Shown piece after piece: positions 42,257 through 51,805 of a stretch of DNA of 64,000 nucleotides (positions are counted from its first letter, which is position 1; each line of letters opens with the position of its first letter). The translations under genes and the position numbers were made by a program. Source of the DNA: Streptomyces sp. CoH27 (GTDB taxonomy: Bacteria; Actinomycetota; Actinomycetes; Streptomycetales; Streptomycetaceae); the NCBI RefSeq assembly GCF_020181035.1, contig NZ_JAIQYY010000009.1, positions 124,001 to 188,000 on the forward strand. The letters are read 5' to 3'. The notes under the pieces were generated by a model. It was not told the origin of the DNA. It searched no databases and saw nothing but the letters and a program-made list of their open reading frames with translations.

Positions 42257-44113
42257 ATGCCGAACATCCGGGCGCGTCTGCTGGTTGTCCTGGTCATCCT
42301 CAGCGGATTCCTGACGGTGGCGGGTGCCCCGCCCGCCACCGCCGCCACCCCTTCCGACTCCCTCTGGTTCGACGGCTCCTCCCTCACAGTCCAGAACGGC
42401 CGCTTCACCGACGGCCAGGGGCGCGAGATCGTCCTGCGCGGCTACAACGTCTCCGGCGAGACCAAACTGGAGGAGAACAGCGGGCTGCCGTTCGCCTCCG
42501 TCGCCGACGCCCGTACGTCCGCGACCGCGCTACGCGCCCTCGGCGGCGGCGACGCGGTCCGCTTCCTGCTCTCCTGGGCCCACGCCGAACCCGTACGAGG
42601 CCAGGTGGACACCGCCTATCTGGCCGCCGTCACCGAGCAGATGCGCGCCTTCCTGGACGAGGGCATCCGCGTCTTCCCCGACTTCCACCAGGACCTCTAC
42701 TCCCGCCACCTGTTCAACACGGGCAGCTGGTACACCGGCGACGGCGCCCCCAAGTGGGCTGTGGACGCGGGGAGTTACCCTGCCGAGTCCTGCGGGATCT
42801 GCCTCTTCTGGGGCCAGAACATCACCCAGAACGCGGCCGTGCAGCAGGCGCAGTACGACTTCTGGCACAACAACCACGGCCTCCAGGACGCCTTTCTCAC
42901 CACCGCCCAGGCGACCATGGCCTATCTCCAACAGCACCTGAGCAGCGCCGAGTTCGCGGGCATCACCGGCTTCGACCCGTACAACGAGCCGTACGCGGGC
43001 AGTTACGACTCCGGGCAGACCTCCCGCACCTGGGAACACGATCTGCTGTGGCCGTTCTACGTGAAGTTCCGCGCCCGGATGGACGCGGCCGGCTGGCAGG
43101 GCAAGCCCGCCTTCGTGGAGCCCAACCTCTTCTGGAACGCCAACATCTCCACCCAGAAGCAGGAGGGCGGCCTGCTGGACGCGGGCACCCTCGGTCCGGG
43201 CTATGTCTTCAACACCCACTTCTACGACCAGAAGGCCATCTCCGGGATCCTGATGTGGGGCAAGGCCGCCGACGGCCAGTACGCCTCCGACTTCGCCGGC
43301 GTCCGCGACCGCGCCGCCTCCGCCGGTACCGCGGCCGTGGTCAGCGAGTTCGGGCACCCGCTGTCCGGCACGGTGTCCGACAAGGCGCCGACCGTCCTGA
43401 AGGCGATGTACCAGGCCCTCGACTCCCGCCTGCCGGGCGCGAGTTGGTGGTCGAACCCGGCCGCCTCCGGCCCGGTGCTCTCCGGCACCCAGTGGCAGTG
43501 GGACATGTACAACGGCCGGCACCACGAGCTGATGAACGGCAACCCCGACAAGGTCCGCACCGCCGGCGACGCCTGGAACGACGAGGACCTCTCCGCCGTG
43601 AACCTCGACGGTTCCGGCCAGGTGACCCTCCGTCAGGACGCCCGGCTGCTCGACCGCCTCTACCCGAGCGCCACGGCCGGCACGACGCTGGCCTTCACCT
43701 ACGAGGACCGCTCCCGTGACGGCTCCACCACCCTCACCTGGAACCCGGTGCCGAGCTCGCTGCCGAACGTGGCCCGGCTGGTGGGCTCCGGGCAGTACGG
43801 GCTGCTGGTGTGGCGCTCCGGGGACGGCACCGCGCCCACCGAGCTGCACCTGCCGGCGTCCTTCCCGACCGCGTCCACCACCGTCGTCTCCGACCTGGGC
43901 ACGGTCTGCGGTCCGCCCGCCTACACCACGTCCACACCGGTCGCCGTCGCCCCCGAACCGGGCGGCACGGGCAGCCGCCGGCTGCTGCTCACCGACCCGG
44001 ACTCCGGGACCCTGCACTACGCGCTGGTGACCAACGGGGCCACGGCGCCCTCGGCGGACCTGCTGAGCGCGGCCCGGTCGGAGCTGGCCGCGTGGGCGGC
44101 GGCCCACTTCTGA
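42257..44113 (+). CDS. Secreted glycoside hydrolase family 5 (endoglycoceramidase/cellulase-like)
   Basis: This 618-aa exported enzyme has a signal peptide at about residues 1-30 (LLVVLVILSGFLTVAGAPPATA). The GH5 barrel shows the catalytic acid/base Glu244 in FDPYNEPYAG and the nucleophile Glu364 in VVSEFGHPL. VLRGYNVSGETK near the start and FPDFHQDLYSRH are typical of endoglycoceramidase-related GH5 members. A beta-sandwich-like C-terminal part (about 450-600) follows. ATG 42257 directly precedes the signal peptide; a GTG at 42206 is also in frame but lies in the operator. It probably acts on a glycolipid or beta-glycan outside the cell. Confidence 0.88.
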   Translation: MPNIRARLLVVLVILSGFLTVAGAPPATAATPSDSLWFDGSSLTVQNGRFTDGQGREIVLRGYNVSGETKLEENSGLPFASVADARTSATALRALGGGDAVRFLLSWAHAEPVRGQVDTAYLAAVTEQMRAFLDEGIRVFPDFHQDLYSRHLFNTGSWYTGDGAPKWAVDAGSYPAESCGICLFWGQNITQNAAVQQAQYDFWHNNHGLQDAFLTTAQATMAYLQQHLSSAEFAGITGFDPYNEPYAGSYDSGQTSRTWEHDLLWPFYVKFRARMDAAGWQGKPAFVEPNLFWNANISTQKQEGGLLDAGTLGPGYVFNTHFYDQKAISGILMWGKAADGQYASDFAGVRDRAASAGTAAVVSEFGHPLSGTVSDKAPTVLKAMYQALDSRLPGASWWSNPAASGPVLSGTQWQWDMYNGRHHELMNGNPDKVRTAGDAWNDEDLSAVNLDGSGQVTLRQDARLLDRLYPSATAGTTLAFTYEDRSRDGSTTLTWNPVPSSLPNVARLVGSGQYGLLVWRSGDGTAPTELHLPASFPTASTTVVSDLGTVCGPPAYTTSTPVAVAPEPGGTGSRRLLLTDPDSGTLHYALVTNGATAPSADLLSAARSELAAWAAAHF

Positions 44114-44143
44114 AGACGCCTGAACGGAAAGAAGCCGTACGGC

Positions 44144-44179
44144 CTCCGGGGTGGGATGGGGGTTGGGGGCACCCCGGAG
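44144..44179. terminator. Bidirectional hairpin between convergent GH5 and beta-propeller genes
   Basis: CTCCGGGGTG (44144-44153) pairs perfectly with CACCCCGGAG (44170-44179) around a 16-nt G-rich loop. It lies 31 bp after one stop codon and 12 bp after the other. Confidence 0.65.
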
Positions 44180-44190
44180 ACCGCCGGCGC

Positions 44191-45444
44191 TCAACTCCCG
44201 CTCGGACTCGTCCAGTCGGCCTGGACGTGCCCCAGCCGGACGCGCTGCGGATGGTCGCCGACCGGAACGGACAGCACCTTCTGACCCGTCGCGAAGTCGA
44301 TGGCCGTGACCTGGTCGGCGCCGGCCTCGGAGATGATGCAGTCCTTGCCGTCGCCGCTGACGGTCGCCCAGTACGGCGTCGATGCGGTGATGAGCGGGCC
44401 GACGTCGAAGGAGGCCCGGTCGACCACGGTGGCATAGTTGTCCATGGTCCCGGCGACACACAGCTTGGTGCCCTCGGGGTTCATGGAGATGCCGTGGTGG
44501 CGTGAGTCCAGCAGCCAGGTGGTGCGGTCCGGGTTGGTCGCCGGGTTCTCCGGCAGTGTCTTCACCCGGGTGATCTTGTCGGCGGCCACGTCGTACTCCA
44601 GGAAGCCGTTGAAGAAGGACACCTGGAAGTACAGCTTGGACCAGTCGGGCGTGAAGGCGGCGGGCCGGACCGCGTCCGAGAAGTCCTTCAGCCCGATCGC
44701 GTCCAGCCGCTGCCGCATGTCGATGGTCTTGACCTGCTTGAACGTGGTCGCGTCGACGATCGTGATGTGGCGGTCACCCTTGGTCCAGTCCCACCCCGGC
44801 GTGTCGAGGGACGTGGTGACCTCGCCGATGGACATGTTCCAGATGTACTTGCCGCCATTGGTGAAGAAGTTCTCGTGCGGCTTGTCCCCGGTGTCGAACT
44901 CGCCCAGTTCCTTGCCGGTGCCGATGTCCAGCACCTGCACCTTGTTCGCGGTCGAGGCCGACACCGCGACCCGGGTGCCGTCGGGCGAGACCGCCATGTG
45001 GTCGGCGCGGTAACCGGCCACCGGGAAGCGCCAGTTGACCTTGTCGGTGGCCAGGTCGATGGAGACGACGTCGGCGAAGCTCGGCCGGGAGACGACCACG
45101 GACCGGCCGTCGGGCGTGGAGTACATGTCGTCCGCGTACTGGTCGTGCCCCTGGCCGACCTGGTCGCGGATGGACGTGTAGTAGATCCACTTGATCGGAT
45201 CGGCGTTGATCTCGGCGAGCCGCTCCGCCTTGTCGGGGACGACGTTGATCCGGCCGATCTTCGCGAAGTCGCCGGAGGACTTGATGACATCGGCGGTGCC
45301 GTCCCAGTTGTTGCCGACGAACATCACCTCGCGCAGGCCGTCGTCGGCGGCCGTGGCGGCGGAGGCGGCCGTCGCCGGTCCGGCGACGGTCAGGGCGAGG
45401 GCGGCGGCCACGGAGCACAGGTGCCTGGTTCTGGAGGCAGGCAT
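44191..45444 (-). CDS. Secreted YncE-like beta-propeller protein
   Basis: This 417-aa exported protein has a signal peptide (about 1-31, ending PATAASAATA). Propeller blades follow with repeated D-x-x-T/V-x-K-V type strands: SFADVVSIDLATDKV, MAVSPDGTRVAVSAST, NKVQVLDIGTGKELG and DRHITIVDATTFKQVKTID. It probably binds a ligand or partner; no enzyme motif is visible. ATG 45444 follows GAGGAAAGAGAG. It is divergent from a TetR gene, and a perfect palindrome in the gap overlaps a plausible -10 box (TTGTCG, 18 bp, TACTTT), so the TetR protein probably represses it. Confidence 0.82.
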   Translation of the reverse strand: MPASRTRHLCSVAAALALTVAGPATAASAATAADDGLREVMFVGNNWDGTADVIKSSGDFAKIGRINVVPDKAERLAEINADPIKWIYYTSIRDQVGQGHDQYADDMYSTPDGRSVVVSRPSFADVVSIDLATDKVNWRFPVAGYRADHMAVSPDGTRVAVSASTANKVQVLDIGTGKELGEFDTGDKPHENFFTNGGKYIWNMSIGEVTTSLDTPGWDWTKGDRHITIVDATTFKQVKTIDMRQRLDAIGLKDFSDAVRPAAFTPDWSKLYFQVSFFNGFLEYDVAADKITRVKTLPENPATNPDRTTWLLDSRHHGISMNPEGTKLCVAGTMDNYATVVDRASFDVGPLITASTPYWATVSGDGKDCIISEAGADQVTAIDFATGQKVLSVPVGDHPQRVRLGHVQADWTSPSGS

Positions 45445-45495
45445 GACTGCTCTCTTTCCTCGGGGGAATCTGAACACGGGCGCATTCACAGTGAA

Positions 45496-45511
45496 CTTAC
45501 TGAAAAGTAAG
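45496..45511. promoter_or_regulatory. Perfect TetR-type operator CTTACT-GAAA-AGTAAG
   Basis: This palindrome with 6-bp arms lies in the divergent gap between the beta-propeller gene and tetR. On the minus strand TACTTT inside it could be a -10 box, with TTGTCG 18 bp upstream. A near copy lies at 42199-42214. Confidence 0.65.
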
Positions 45512-45583
45512 GAGAGGGCCGGTTACTCGACAAGAGGTGTGCACGACAAGATTGGGGCCGGGACGGCGGGCGGAGGGGGAGAC

Positions 45584-46246
45584 GTGACGGGCAGACTCAG
45601 GGCGCCGACGGGCCGCTACGGCGGCAGATCCGCCGAGGAGCGGCAGGCCGAGCGGCGCCGGCGGTTCCTGGATGCGGCCCTGGAGCTGTTCGGCGGCGCC
45701 CCCGGCTACCGGGGGACGACGGTCGCCGCGCTCAGCCAGGCCGCCGGCCTGTCCACGCGCCAGTTCTACGAGGAGTTCCGCACCCTGGAGGACGTCCTCG
45801 CCGCGCTGCACCTGGAGGTCAACGGCTGGGCCGAACAGGCCGTGCTGGCGGCCCTCGCCGGGGCGGACGGCCTGCCGCTGGCCGAACGGGCCGCGGTGCT
45901 CTTCCGCGCCTACGCCTCCGACGTCACCTGCGACCCGCGACGTATCCGCATCACCTTCGTGGAGATCGTCGGCGTCAGCCCTCGCCTGGAGGAGCAGCGG
46001 CTGGCCCGCCGGGCCCGCTGGGTCGACCTCATCCGCGCCGAGGCGGACGCGGCCGTGGTGCGCGGGGAGGCGGCGCCCCGGGACTACCGGCTCGCCGCCA
46101 CGGCCTTCATCGGCAGTGTCAACGGCCTCCTGCACGACTGGAGCGCCGGCTGGGTGGACGCGACGCTGGACGAGGTGGTGGAGGAGCTGGTGCGGCTGTT
46201 GCTGGGGATGCTCCGCCCGGAAGGCTGGCGCCCCCGGGCCGCATGA
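45584..46246 (+). CDS. TetR-family transcriptional regulator
   Basis: This 220-aa regulator has an N-terminal helix-turn-helix, RFLDAALELFGGAPGYRGTTVAALSQAAGLSTRQFYEEF (about 25-63 in total), and a helical ligand domain. GTG 45584 is chosen because GGAGGGGGAGA lies just upstream. The palindromes at 45496-45511 and 42199-42214 are its likely targets, linking it to the beta-propeller and GH5 genes. The ligand is unknown. Confidence 0.9.
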   Translation: MTGRLRAPTGRYGGRSAEERQAERRRRFLDAALELFGGAPGYRGTTVAALSQAAGLSTRQFYEEFRTLEDVLAALHLEVNGWAEQAVLAALAGADGLPLAERAAVLFRAYASDVTCDPRRIRITFVEIVGVSPRLEEQRLARRARWVDLIRAEADAAVVRGEAAPRDYRLAATAFIGSVNGLLHDWSAGWVDATLDEVVEELVRLLLGMLRPEGWRPRAA

Positions 46247-46410
46247 CCCATGACCCGGGTGACGTGGCCCTTCCCCTGTCGTCCCAGGTCAAGGCCCGCT
46301 TCGTACCGCTCGGCGCGCGGGATCGGCCCAGAGCTGGTCTGCTGGTGCGGGGGCGGTCGTACCCGTGCTCCGCAGCGGCAGGCACACCGCGAGACACAGG
46401 AGAGCGTGTG

Positions 46411-47436
46411 ATGAGTACCTATCGAGTCGCGCAGGTGATGAGCGCGGGCGGTTCGTTCGAGCTGGCGGAGCGCGAGGTGCCGGAGCCGGGGCCCGGCCAG
46501 GTGCGGATCGCCGTCGAGGCGTGCGGCATCTGCCACAGCGACGCCATGTTCGTGCACGCCGCGGTGCCGGGCATCACCTTCCCCGAGGTCCCCGGGCACG
46601 AGATCGCCGGGCACGTCGAGACACTCGGCGCGGGCGCGCAGGACGCGGGCTGGCAGGTCGGGGACCGGGTGGCGGTCGGCTGGTTCGGCGGCAGCTGCGG
46701 GCACTGCAAGCCGTGCCGGCAGGGTGACTTCATCCTGTGCGCGAACCTGAAGGTGCCCGGGTGGGCCTACGACGGAGGCTTCGCGGAGAAGGTGATCGCG
46801 CCCGTGGACGCCCTGGCCCGGATCCCGGACGCGCTGGCGGCCGGCGACGCCGGGCCGATGGCCTGTGCGGGCGTGACCACGTTCAACGGGCTGCGGCGCA
46901 GCTCCGCCCGGCCGGGCGACCTGGTGGCGGTGCTCGGGCTCGGCGGCCTCGGCCATCTCGGGGTGCAGTACGCGGCGGCGATGGGATTCGAGACCGTGGC
47001 GATCGCCCGTGGCGCGGAGAAGGCCGACTTCGCCAAGCGGCTGGGCGCCCACCACTACATCGACAGCACCGCGGGCACGCCGGTCGCCGAGGCCCTGCAG
47101 TCCCTGGGCGGCGCGAACGTCGTGCTGGCCACCGCCGGCAACTCCGCCGCCATCACGGCCACCGTGGACGGCCTCGCACCGCGCGGTGAACTGGTCGTCA
47201 TCGGCGCGGATCCCGACTCCATGGGCATCAGCCCGCTCCAGCTGATCATGGGCGCCCGCGTCGTGCGCGGCCACCCCTCCGGCACCGCGCAGGACGTGCA
47301 GGACACCATGGAGTTCAGCGCCCTGCACGGCATCCGCCCGATGACCGAGACCGTGCCGCTGGACGATGTGGGCGGCGCCTTCCAGAAGATGCTCTCGGGC
47401 GGCGCCCGCTTCCGCATGGTGCTCACGTACAGCTGA
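46411..47436 (+). CDS. Zinc-dependent alcohol dehydrogenase (AdhA/AdhP-like)
   Basis: This 341-aa MDR enzyme has catalytic zinc ligands at GICHSD (Cys41) and GHE (His63/Glu64), structural zinc Cys96/99/102/110 (CGHCKPCRQGDFILC) and the NAD loop LGLGGLGHLGVQYA. It oxidises primary alcohols or reduces aldehydes. AGGAGAG precedes ATG 46411. It stands alone after the tetR gene. Confidence 0.92.
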   Translation: MSTYRVAQVMSAGGSFELAEREVPEPGPGQVRIAVEACGICHSDAMFVHAAVPGITFPEVPGHEIAGHVETLGAGAQDAGWQVGDRVAVGWFGGSCGHCKPCRQGDFILCANLKVPGWAYDGGFAEKVIAPVDALARIPDALAAGDAGPMACAGVTTFNGLRRSSARPGDLVAVLGLGGLGHLGVQYAAAMGFETVAIARGAEKADFAKRLGAHHYIDSTAGTPVAEALQSLGGANVVLATAGNSAAITATVDGLAPRGELVVIGADPDSMGISPLQLIMGARVVRGHPSGTAQDVQDTMEFSALHGIRPMTETVPLDDVGGAFQKMLSGGARFRMVLTYS

Positions 47437-47521
47437 CTTTCGGGCAGGGGCCACGGCGGCCGGCACCGACGGCGCACGCCGGAGCCGGCCGCTGCGGCCG
47501 CTCCCAGCCGGGCCGCGCGGA

Positions 47522-48766
47522 TCAGCCGCCCAGCCGCTCCAGTGCGGCCAGCACCGGGGCGGCGCCGTCCTCGGCGCGGATGCGGGTGCCGAGGACGCGG
47601 GCGCGGTCCCGGTACACCGGCTCGCGCGTGGCTCGTACCAGGGCCGAGGAAAGGGCGTCCACGGTCAGGTGTCGCAGGGGTACGGCGGCGGGGGCGACGC
47701 CCAGGGTGATCAGGCGGGTGGACCAGAAGCCCGCGTCGAACTGGACCGGCACCGGCACGGCCGGCACCCCGGCGCGCAGTCCCGCCGCGGTCGTGCCCGC
47801 GCCCGCGTGATGGACCACGGCGGCCAGGCGGGGGAAGAGCAGCGCGTGCGGCACGTCGCCGATGGTCAGCATGTCGTCGCCGTCGGCCGCGAGCCCGCCC
47901 CAGCCGCGCTGGATCACCCCGCGCAGCCCCGCCCGCCGCAGCGCCGTGACCACCTGGGCGCTGAGCCGCCCGGCGTCCGGCACGGTGGCACTGCCCAGCC
48001 CGACGAAGACCGGCGCAGGGCCCGAGTCCAGGAACTCCCGTATTCTGCCAGGGAGTTTGTCCTCCGTGTCGTACGGCCACCAGTAGCCGCTCACCGTGAG
48101 GCGCGGCCGCCAGTCCCGGGGGCGCGGCACCACCAGGGGACTGAAGCCGTGGTGCACCGGCCAGAGGCGTCGCTCCCGGGCCCGCAGCGCGGCACCGGCC
48201 CGCAGCGCCGGCAGCCCGAACCGCTTGCGCAGCCCGGGTACGGCGTGCCTGAAGATGTGTTCCGTGGCAAGACAGACCCCGTGCCCGGCGACCCGGTTGG
48301 CCGTCGGCCCCCAGGAGCCGCCGCCGAGGACGGGGGGCGCGAACTCCCGGGTGCCGCAGAGGGGTTGGAGGTAGACGCCCATGCTCGGCAGCCGCAGGCC
48401 CTCCGCGATCGTGTGGCCGAGCGGGGCCAGGGAGGCGGACAGCAGCAGCACCTCGCTGTCCCGGGCCGCCGTGAGCAGGTCCTCGGTCATCCGCCCGACG
48501 ACCCGGCGGGCCAGGTCCGCCAGGCGCAGCAGCTTCGTGGCCTCGCTCGCGCTGCGGTGCAGACCCCGCCCGCGCGGTGACTCCAGCTCCGCCCGCGGAT
48601 CGACGGGCAGCCCGTGGAACCGTATGCCGGAGCCCGTGACCAGCGGCTCGAAGCGTGCGTGGGTGACCAGGGTGACCTCGTGCCCGGCGAGCGCGAGTCG
48701 GTGTCCCAGCCCGGTGTAGGGGGCGACGTCGCCCCGGGATCCGGCCGTCATGATCGCAATGCGCAC
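47522..48766 (-). CDS. GT1-family glycosyltransferase (sterol/macrolide glucosyltransferase-like)
   Basis: This 414-aa GT-B enzyme has the N-terminal IAIMTAGSRGDVAPYTGLG and the C-terminal sugar-nucleotide motif VVHHAGAGTTAAGLRAGVP, and PVFVGLGSATV between them. It transfers a sugar from a nucleotide donor to a lipid-like or macrolide acceptor; the acceptor cannot be told. GTG 48766 was taken as start; a TTG three codons earlier is also possible, and neither has a clear ribosome site. Confidence 0.85.
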   Translation of the reverse strand: MRIAIMTAGSRGDVAPYTGLGHRLALAGHEVTLVTHARFEPLVTGSGIRFHGLPVDPRAELESPRGRGLHRSASEATKLLRLADLARRVVGRMTEDLLTAARDSEVLLLSASLAPLGHTIAEGLRLPSMGVYLQPLCGTREFAPPVLGGGSWGPTANRVAGHGVCLATEHIFRHAVPGLRKRFGLPALRAGAALRARERRLWPVHHGFSPLVVPRPRDWRPRLTVSGYWWPYDTEDKLPGRIREFLDSGPAPVFVGLGSATVPDAGRLSAQVVTALRRAGLRGVIQRGWGGLAADGDDMLTIGDVPHALLFPRLAAVVHHAGAGTTAAGLRAGVPAVPVPVQFDAGFWSTRLITLGVAPAAVPLRHLTVDALSSALVRATREPVYRDRARVLGTRIRAEDGAAPVLAALERLGG

Positions 48767-48974
48767 GATGACCAAGTATGGCGGCCGCGCGCGTCGAGCG
48801 GGCCGAAATGCCCGGCGTGGACGGCCGGTTCACCTCTGCCGCAGCCGTTGACTTCACCCTCGTGCGGCTCTACCGTCGGCGCGCGGCATGTTCGGTTCAC
48901 CGATCCATGTCCGGGATATCGAACATACACACCGTGTCGATCAGCGTGGAATCCGTCCGCACGCGGAGGCGCCG

Positions 48975-50945
48975 ATGTACCCCCCACCCCGTCCGACCGC
49001 CGAAGGCTTCGTACGCCGCTGCAGAACCACCGCCGTACGCGCGATGGTCCTGGCCCTGACCGCGGCCGCCGCTCTGCTCTTCGCCCAGCCGGGCACCGCC
49101 CAGGCGGCGACGGCCCGTCAGATCCCGGTGCCCACCGCGCCGATGGGCTGGGCCTCCTGGAACAGCTTCGCCGCGAAGATCGACTACAACGTCATCAAGC
49201 AGCAGGTCGACGCGTTCGTCGCGGCAGGCCTTCCCGCCGCCGGCTACACGTACATCAACATCGACGAAGGCTGGTGGCAGGGCACCCGCGACAGCGCCGG
49301 CAACATCACCGTCGACACCGGTGAGTGGCCCGGCGGCATGAGCGCCATCGCCGACTACATCCACAGCAAGGGCCTGAAGGCCGGCATCTACACCGACGCC
49401 GGCAAGAACGGCTGCGGCTACTACTACCCGACCGGCCGCCCCGCCGCCCCGAACACCGGCAGCGAAGGCCACTACGACCAGGACATGCTCCAGTTCTCGA
49501 AGTGGGGCTTCGACTTCGTCAAGGTCGACTGGTGCGGCGGCGACGCCGAGGGACTGAACGCGGCGACGACGTACCAGGCGATCAGCTCCGCCGTCACCAA
49601 CGCCACCGCGGCCACCGGCCGCCCGCTCACCCTCTCCGTGTGCAACTGGGGCAAGCAGAACCCCTGGAACTGGGCGCCCGGCCTCGCCACCATGTGGCGC
49701 ACCAGCACGGACATCATCTACTACGGCAACGCGCCCTCCCAGGCGAACATGCTGTCCAACTTCGACCAGGCGCAGCACCCGGCCGCCCAGCACACCGGCT
49801 ACTACAACGACCCCGACATGCTGATGACCGGCATGCCGGGCTTCACCGCCGCGCAGAACCGCACCCACATGGCCCTGTGGGCGATCTCCGGCGCCCCGCT
49901 GCTGGCCGGCAACGACCTGACGACGATGACGAGCGAGACCGCCGGGATCCTCACGAACCCGGACGTCGTCGCCGTCGACCAGGACCCGCGCGGCCTCCAG
50001 GGCGTCAAGGTCGCCGAGGACACCACCGGACTCCAGGTCTACGGCAAGGTCCTGGCCGGCACCGGCAACCGGGCCGTGGTGCTGCTGAACCGCACCTCCG
50101 CCGCGCAGAACATCACCGTCCGCTGGTCCGACCTCGGCCTGACCGGCGCCACGGCGAGCGTGCGGGACCTCTGGGCGCGGGCGAACCTCGGTTCGTACGC
50201 CACGAGTTACACCACCAGCGTCCCGGCGGGCGGCTCGGTCATGCTCAAGGTGAGCGGCACCGAGGCGGCGAGCAGCGGCTACCCGGCTACCTCCACCGGC
50301 ACGTTCACCGGGGTGAGCGCGGCGAGCACCGGACTCGACGTCGTCGACATCGCCTACACCAACACCGGCTCCACGCCCGTCACCGGCACGCTCCGGGTCG
50401 ACGGGCAGACCGCCACCGCGGTCTCCTTCCCGCCGACCGGTTCCGCCCGGGGCACGGTCTCGGTCCAGGTGAACCTCACCAAGGGAGCCGCCAACTCCCT
50501 TGCGGTGAACGGCGGTCCGGCCCTGAGCGCCCTCACCGTCCGCTCCTTGCCGGACACGAACGGCACGCTGCTGGTGGGCAAGCAGTCCGGGCGCTGCGCG
50601 GACATCTACGACAACACGATCACCAACGGCACCCAGGCCGAGCTGTGGGACTGCAACGGCGGCGCCAACCAGGCCTGGACGTACACCTCCCGCAAGGAAC
50701 TGGTGGTCTACGGCGACAAGTGCCTCGACGCCTACAACCGCGGCACCACCGACGGCACCAAGGTCGTGATCTGGGACTGCAACGGCCAGGACAACCAGAA
50801 GTGGACACTGAACGCCGACGGCACGCTCACCAACGTCCATGCCGGACTCTGCCTGGACGCCTACAACGCGGCCACGGGCAACGGCACGTCACTGGTCCTG
50901 TGGACCTGCAACGGGCAGGACAACCAGAAGTGGTCCCGGACCTGA
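48975..50945 (+). CDS. Secreted alpha-galactosidase (GH27) with ricin-type lectin domain
   Basis: This 656-aa enzyme has a signal peptide (about 1-45). The GH27 barrel starts at PMGWASWNSF and has nucleophile Asp185 in FVKVDWCGGD and the acid/base motif YYNDPDMLM (about 276-284). A C-terminal sandwich and a CBM-like linker domain (about 390-515) follow. The end is a CBM13 ricin B domain with three QxW-type motifs (NQAWTY, NQKWTL, NQKWSR). It removes alpha-galactose from galactomannans or oligosaccharides outside the cell. GGAGG (48965-48969) sets ATG 48975. Confidence 0.94.
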   Translation: MYPPPRPTAEGFVRRCRTTAVRAMVLALTAAAALLFAQPGTAQAATARQIPVPTAPMGWASWNSFAAKIDYNVIKQQVDAFVAAGLPAAGYTYINIDEGWWQGTRDSAGNITVDTGEWPGGMSAIADYIHSKGLKAGIYTDAGKNGCGYYYPTGRPAAPNTGSEGHYDQDMLQFSKWGFDFVKVDWCGGDAEGLNAATTYQAISSAVTNATAATGRPLTLSVCNWGKQNPWNWAPGLATMWRTSTDIIYYGNAPSQANMLSNFDQAQHPAAQHTGYYNDPDMLMTGMPGFTAAQNRTHMALWAISGAPLLAGNDLTTMTSETAGILTNPDVVAVDQDPRGLQGVKVAEDTTGLQVYGKVLAGTGNRAVVLLNRTSAAQNITVRWSDLGLTGATASVRDLWARANLGSYATSYTTSVPAGGSVMLKVSGTEAASSGYPATSTGTFTGVSAASTGLDVVDIAYTNTGSTPVTGTLRVDGQTATAVSFPPTGSARGTVSVQVNLTKGAANSLAVNGGPALSALTVRSLPDTNGTLLVGKQSGRCADIYDNTITNGTQAELWDCNGGANQAWTYTSRKELVVYGDKCLDAYNRGTTDGTKVVIWDCNGQDNQKWTLNADGTLTNVHAGLCLDAYNAATGNGTSLVLWTCNGQDNQKWSRT

Positions 50946-50959
50946 CCGCCGGGGCCCCC

Positions 50960-51805
50960 CTACGCGGCCGTCGCCTCGGCGGCCGCGACCGTCTGCTCCA
51001 GCAGGGTGGCGATGGTCATCGGACCGACGCCACCCGGCACCGGAGTGATCAGCGCGGCCCGCTCCACGGCCGAGTCGAAGTCGACGTCGCCGACGTTGCC
51101 CGGGTTGTAGCCCGCGTCGATCACGACCGCACCGGGCTTGATGTCCTGCCCGCGGATCAGCCGGGGCCGGCCGACGGCGGCGACGACGATGTCGGCCTCC
51201 CGGACCGCCGCGGACAGGTCCCGGGTGCGCGAGTGGCAGTAGGTCACGGTCGCGTCCCGCGCCAGCAGCAGCATGCCGACCGGCTTGCCGAGGATCGCGC
51301 TGCGGCCCACGACCACCGCCCGCTTCCCGGCGGGGTCGACGCCGTACTCGTCCAGCAGCCGCATGATCCCGCCGGGCGTGCAGGAGACGAAGCCCGGCAG
51401 ACCGAAGCTCATCGTGGCGAAGGAGGCGAAGGTGACCCCGTCGACGTCCTTCTCGGGCGCGATCGCCTCGAACGCGGCCCGCTCGTCGACATGGTCGCCG
51501 ACCGGATGCTGCAGCAGGATGCCGTGCACCGTCGGATCGGCGGACAACTCCCGCAGGGTGCCCACGAGTTCGGCGGTGCTCGTGGCGGCGGGCAGCGCCA
51601 CGTGACGGGAGGCGATTCCCGCAGTGCGACAGCGGTTCTGCTTCATCCGGACGTAGGTCACCGATGCCGGGTCCTCGCCGACCAGCACGGTCGCGAGACA
51701 AGGGGCGACGCCGGTCCGCGCGGTGAGCTCGGCGGCCTTCTTCGCGGTCTCCTCGACGATACGGCGGGCGAGGGCGGTGCCGTCCATGAGACGGGCCTGG
51801 GTCAT
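50960..51805 (-). CDS. folD: Methylenetetrahydrofolate dehydrogenase/cyclohydrolase
   Basis: This 281-aa bifunctional folate enzyme has YVRMKQNRCRTAGI (substrate Lys), GILLQHPVGDHVD, the NADP loop VVGRSAILGKPVGMLL and the C-terminal PVPGGVGPMTIATLLEQT. CAGGAGTG precedes ATG 51805. Its stop codon lies 14 bp from the convergent alpha-galactosidase. Its setting among sugar genes suggests it may be a second copy. Confidence 0.93.
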   Translation of the reverse strand: MTQARLMDGTALARRIVEETAKKAAELTARTGVAPCLATVLVGEDPASVTYVRMKQNRCRTAGIASRHVALPAATSTAELVGTLRELSADPTVHGILLQHPVGDHVDERAAFEAIAPEKDVDGVTFASFATMSFGLPGFVSCTPGGIMRLLDEYGVDPAGKRAVVVGRSAILGKPVGMLLLARDATVTYCHSRTRDLSAAVREADIVVAAVGRPRLIRGQDIKPGAVVIDAGYNPGNVGDVDFDSAVERAALITPVPGGVGPMTIATLLEQTVAAAEATAA

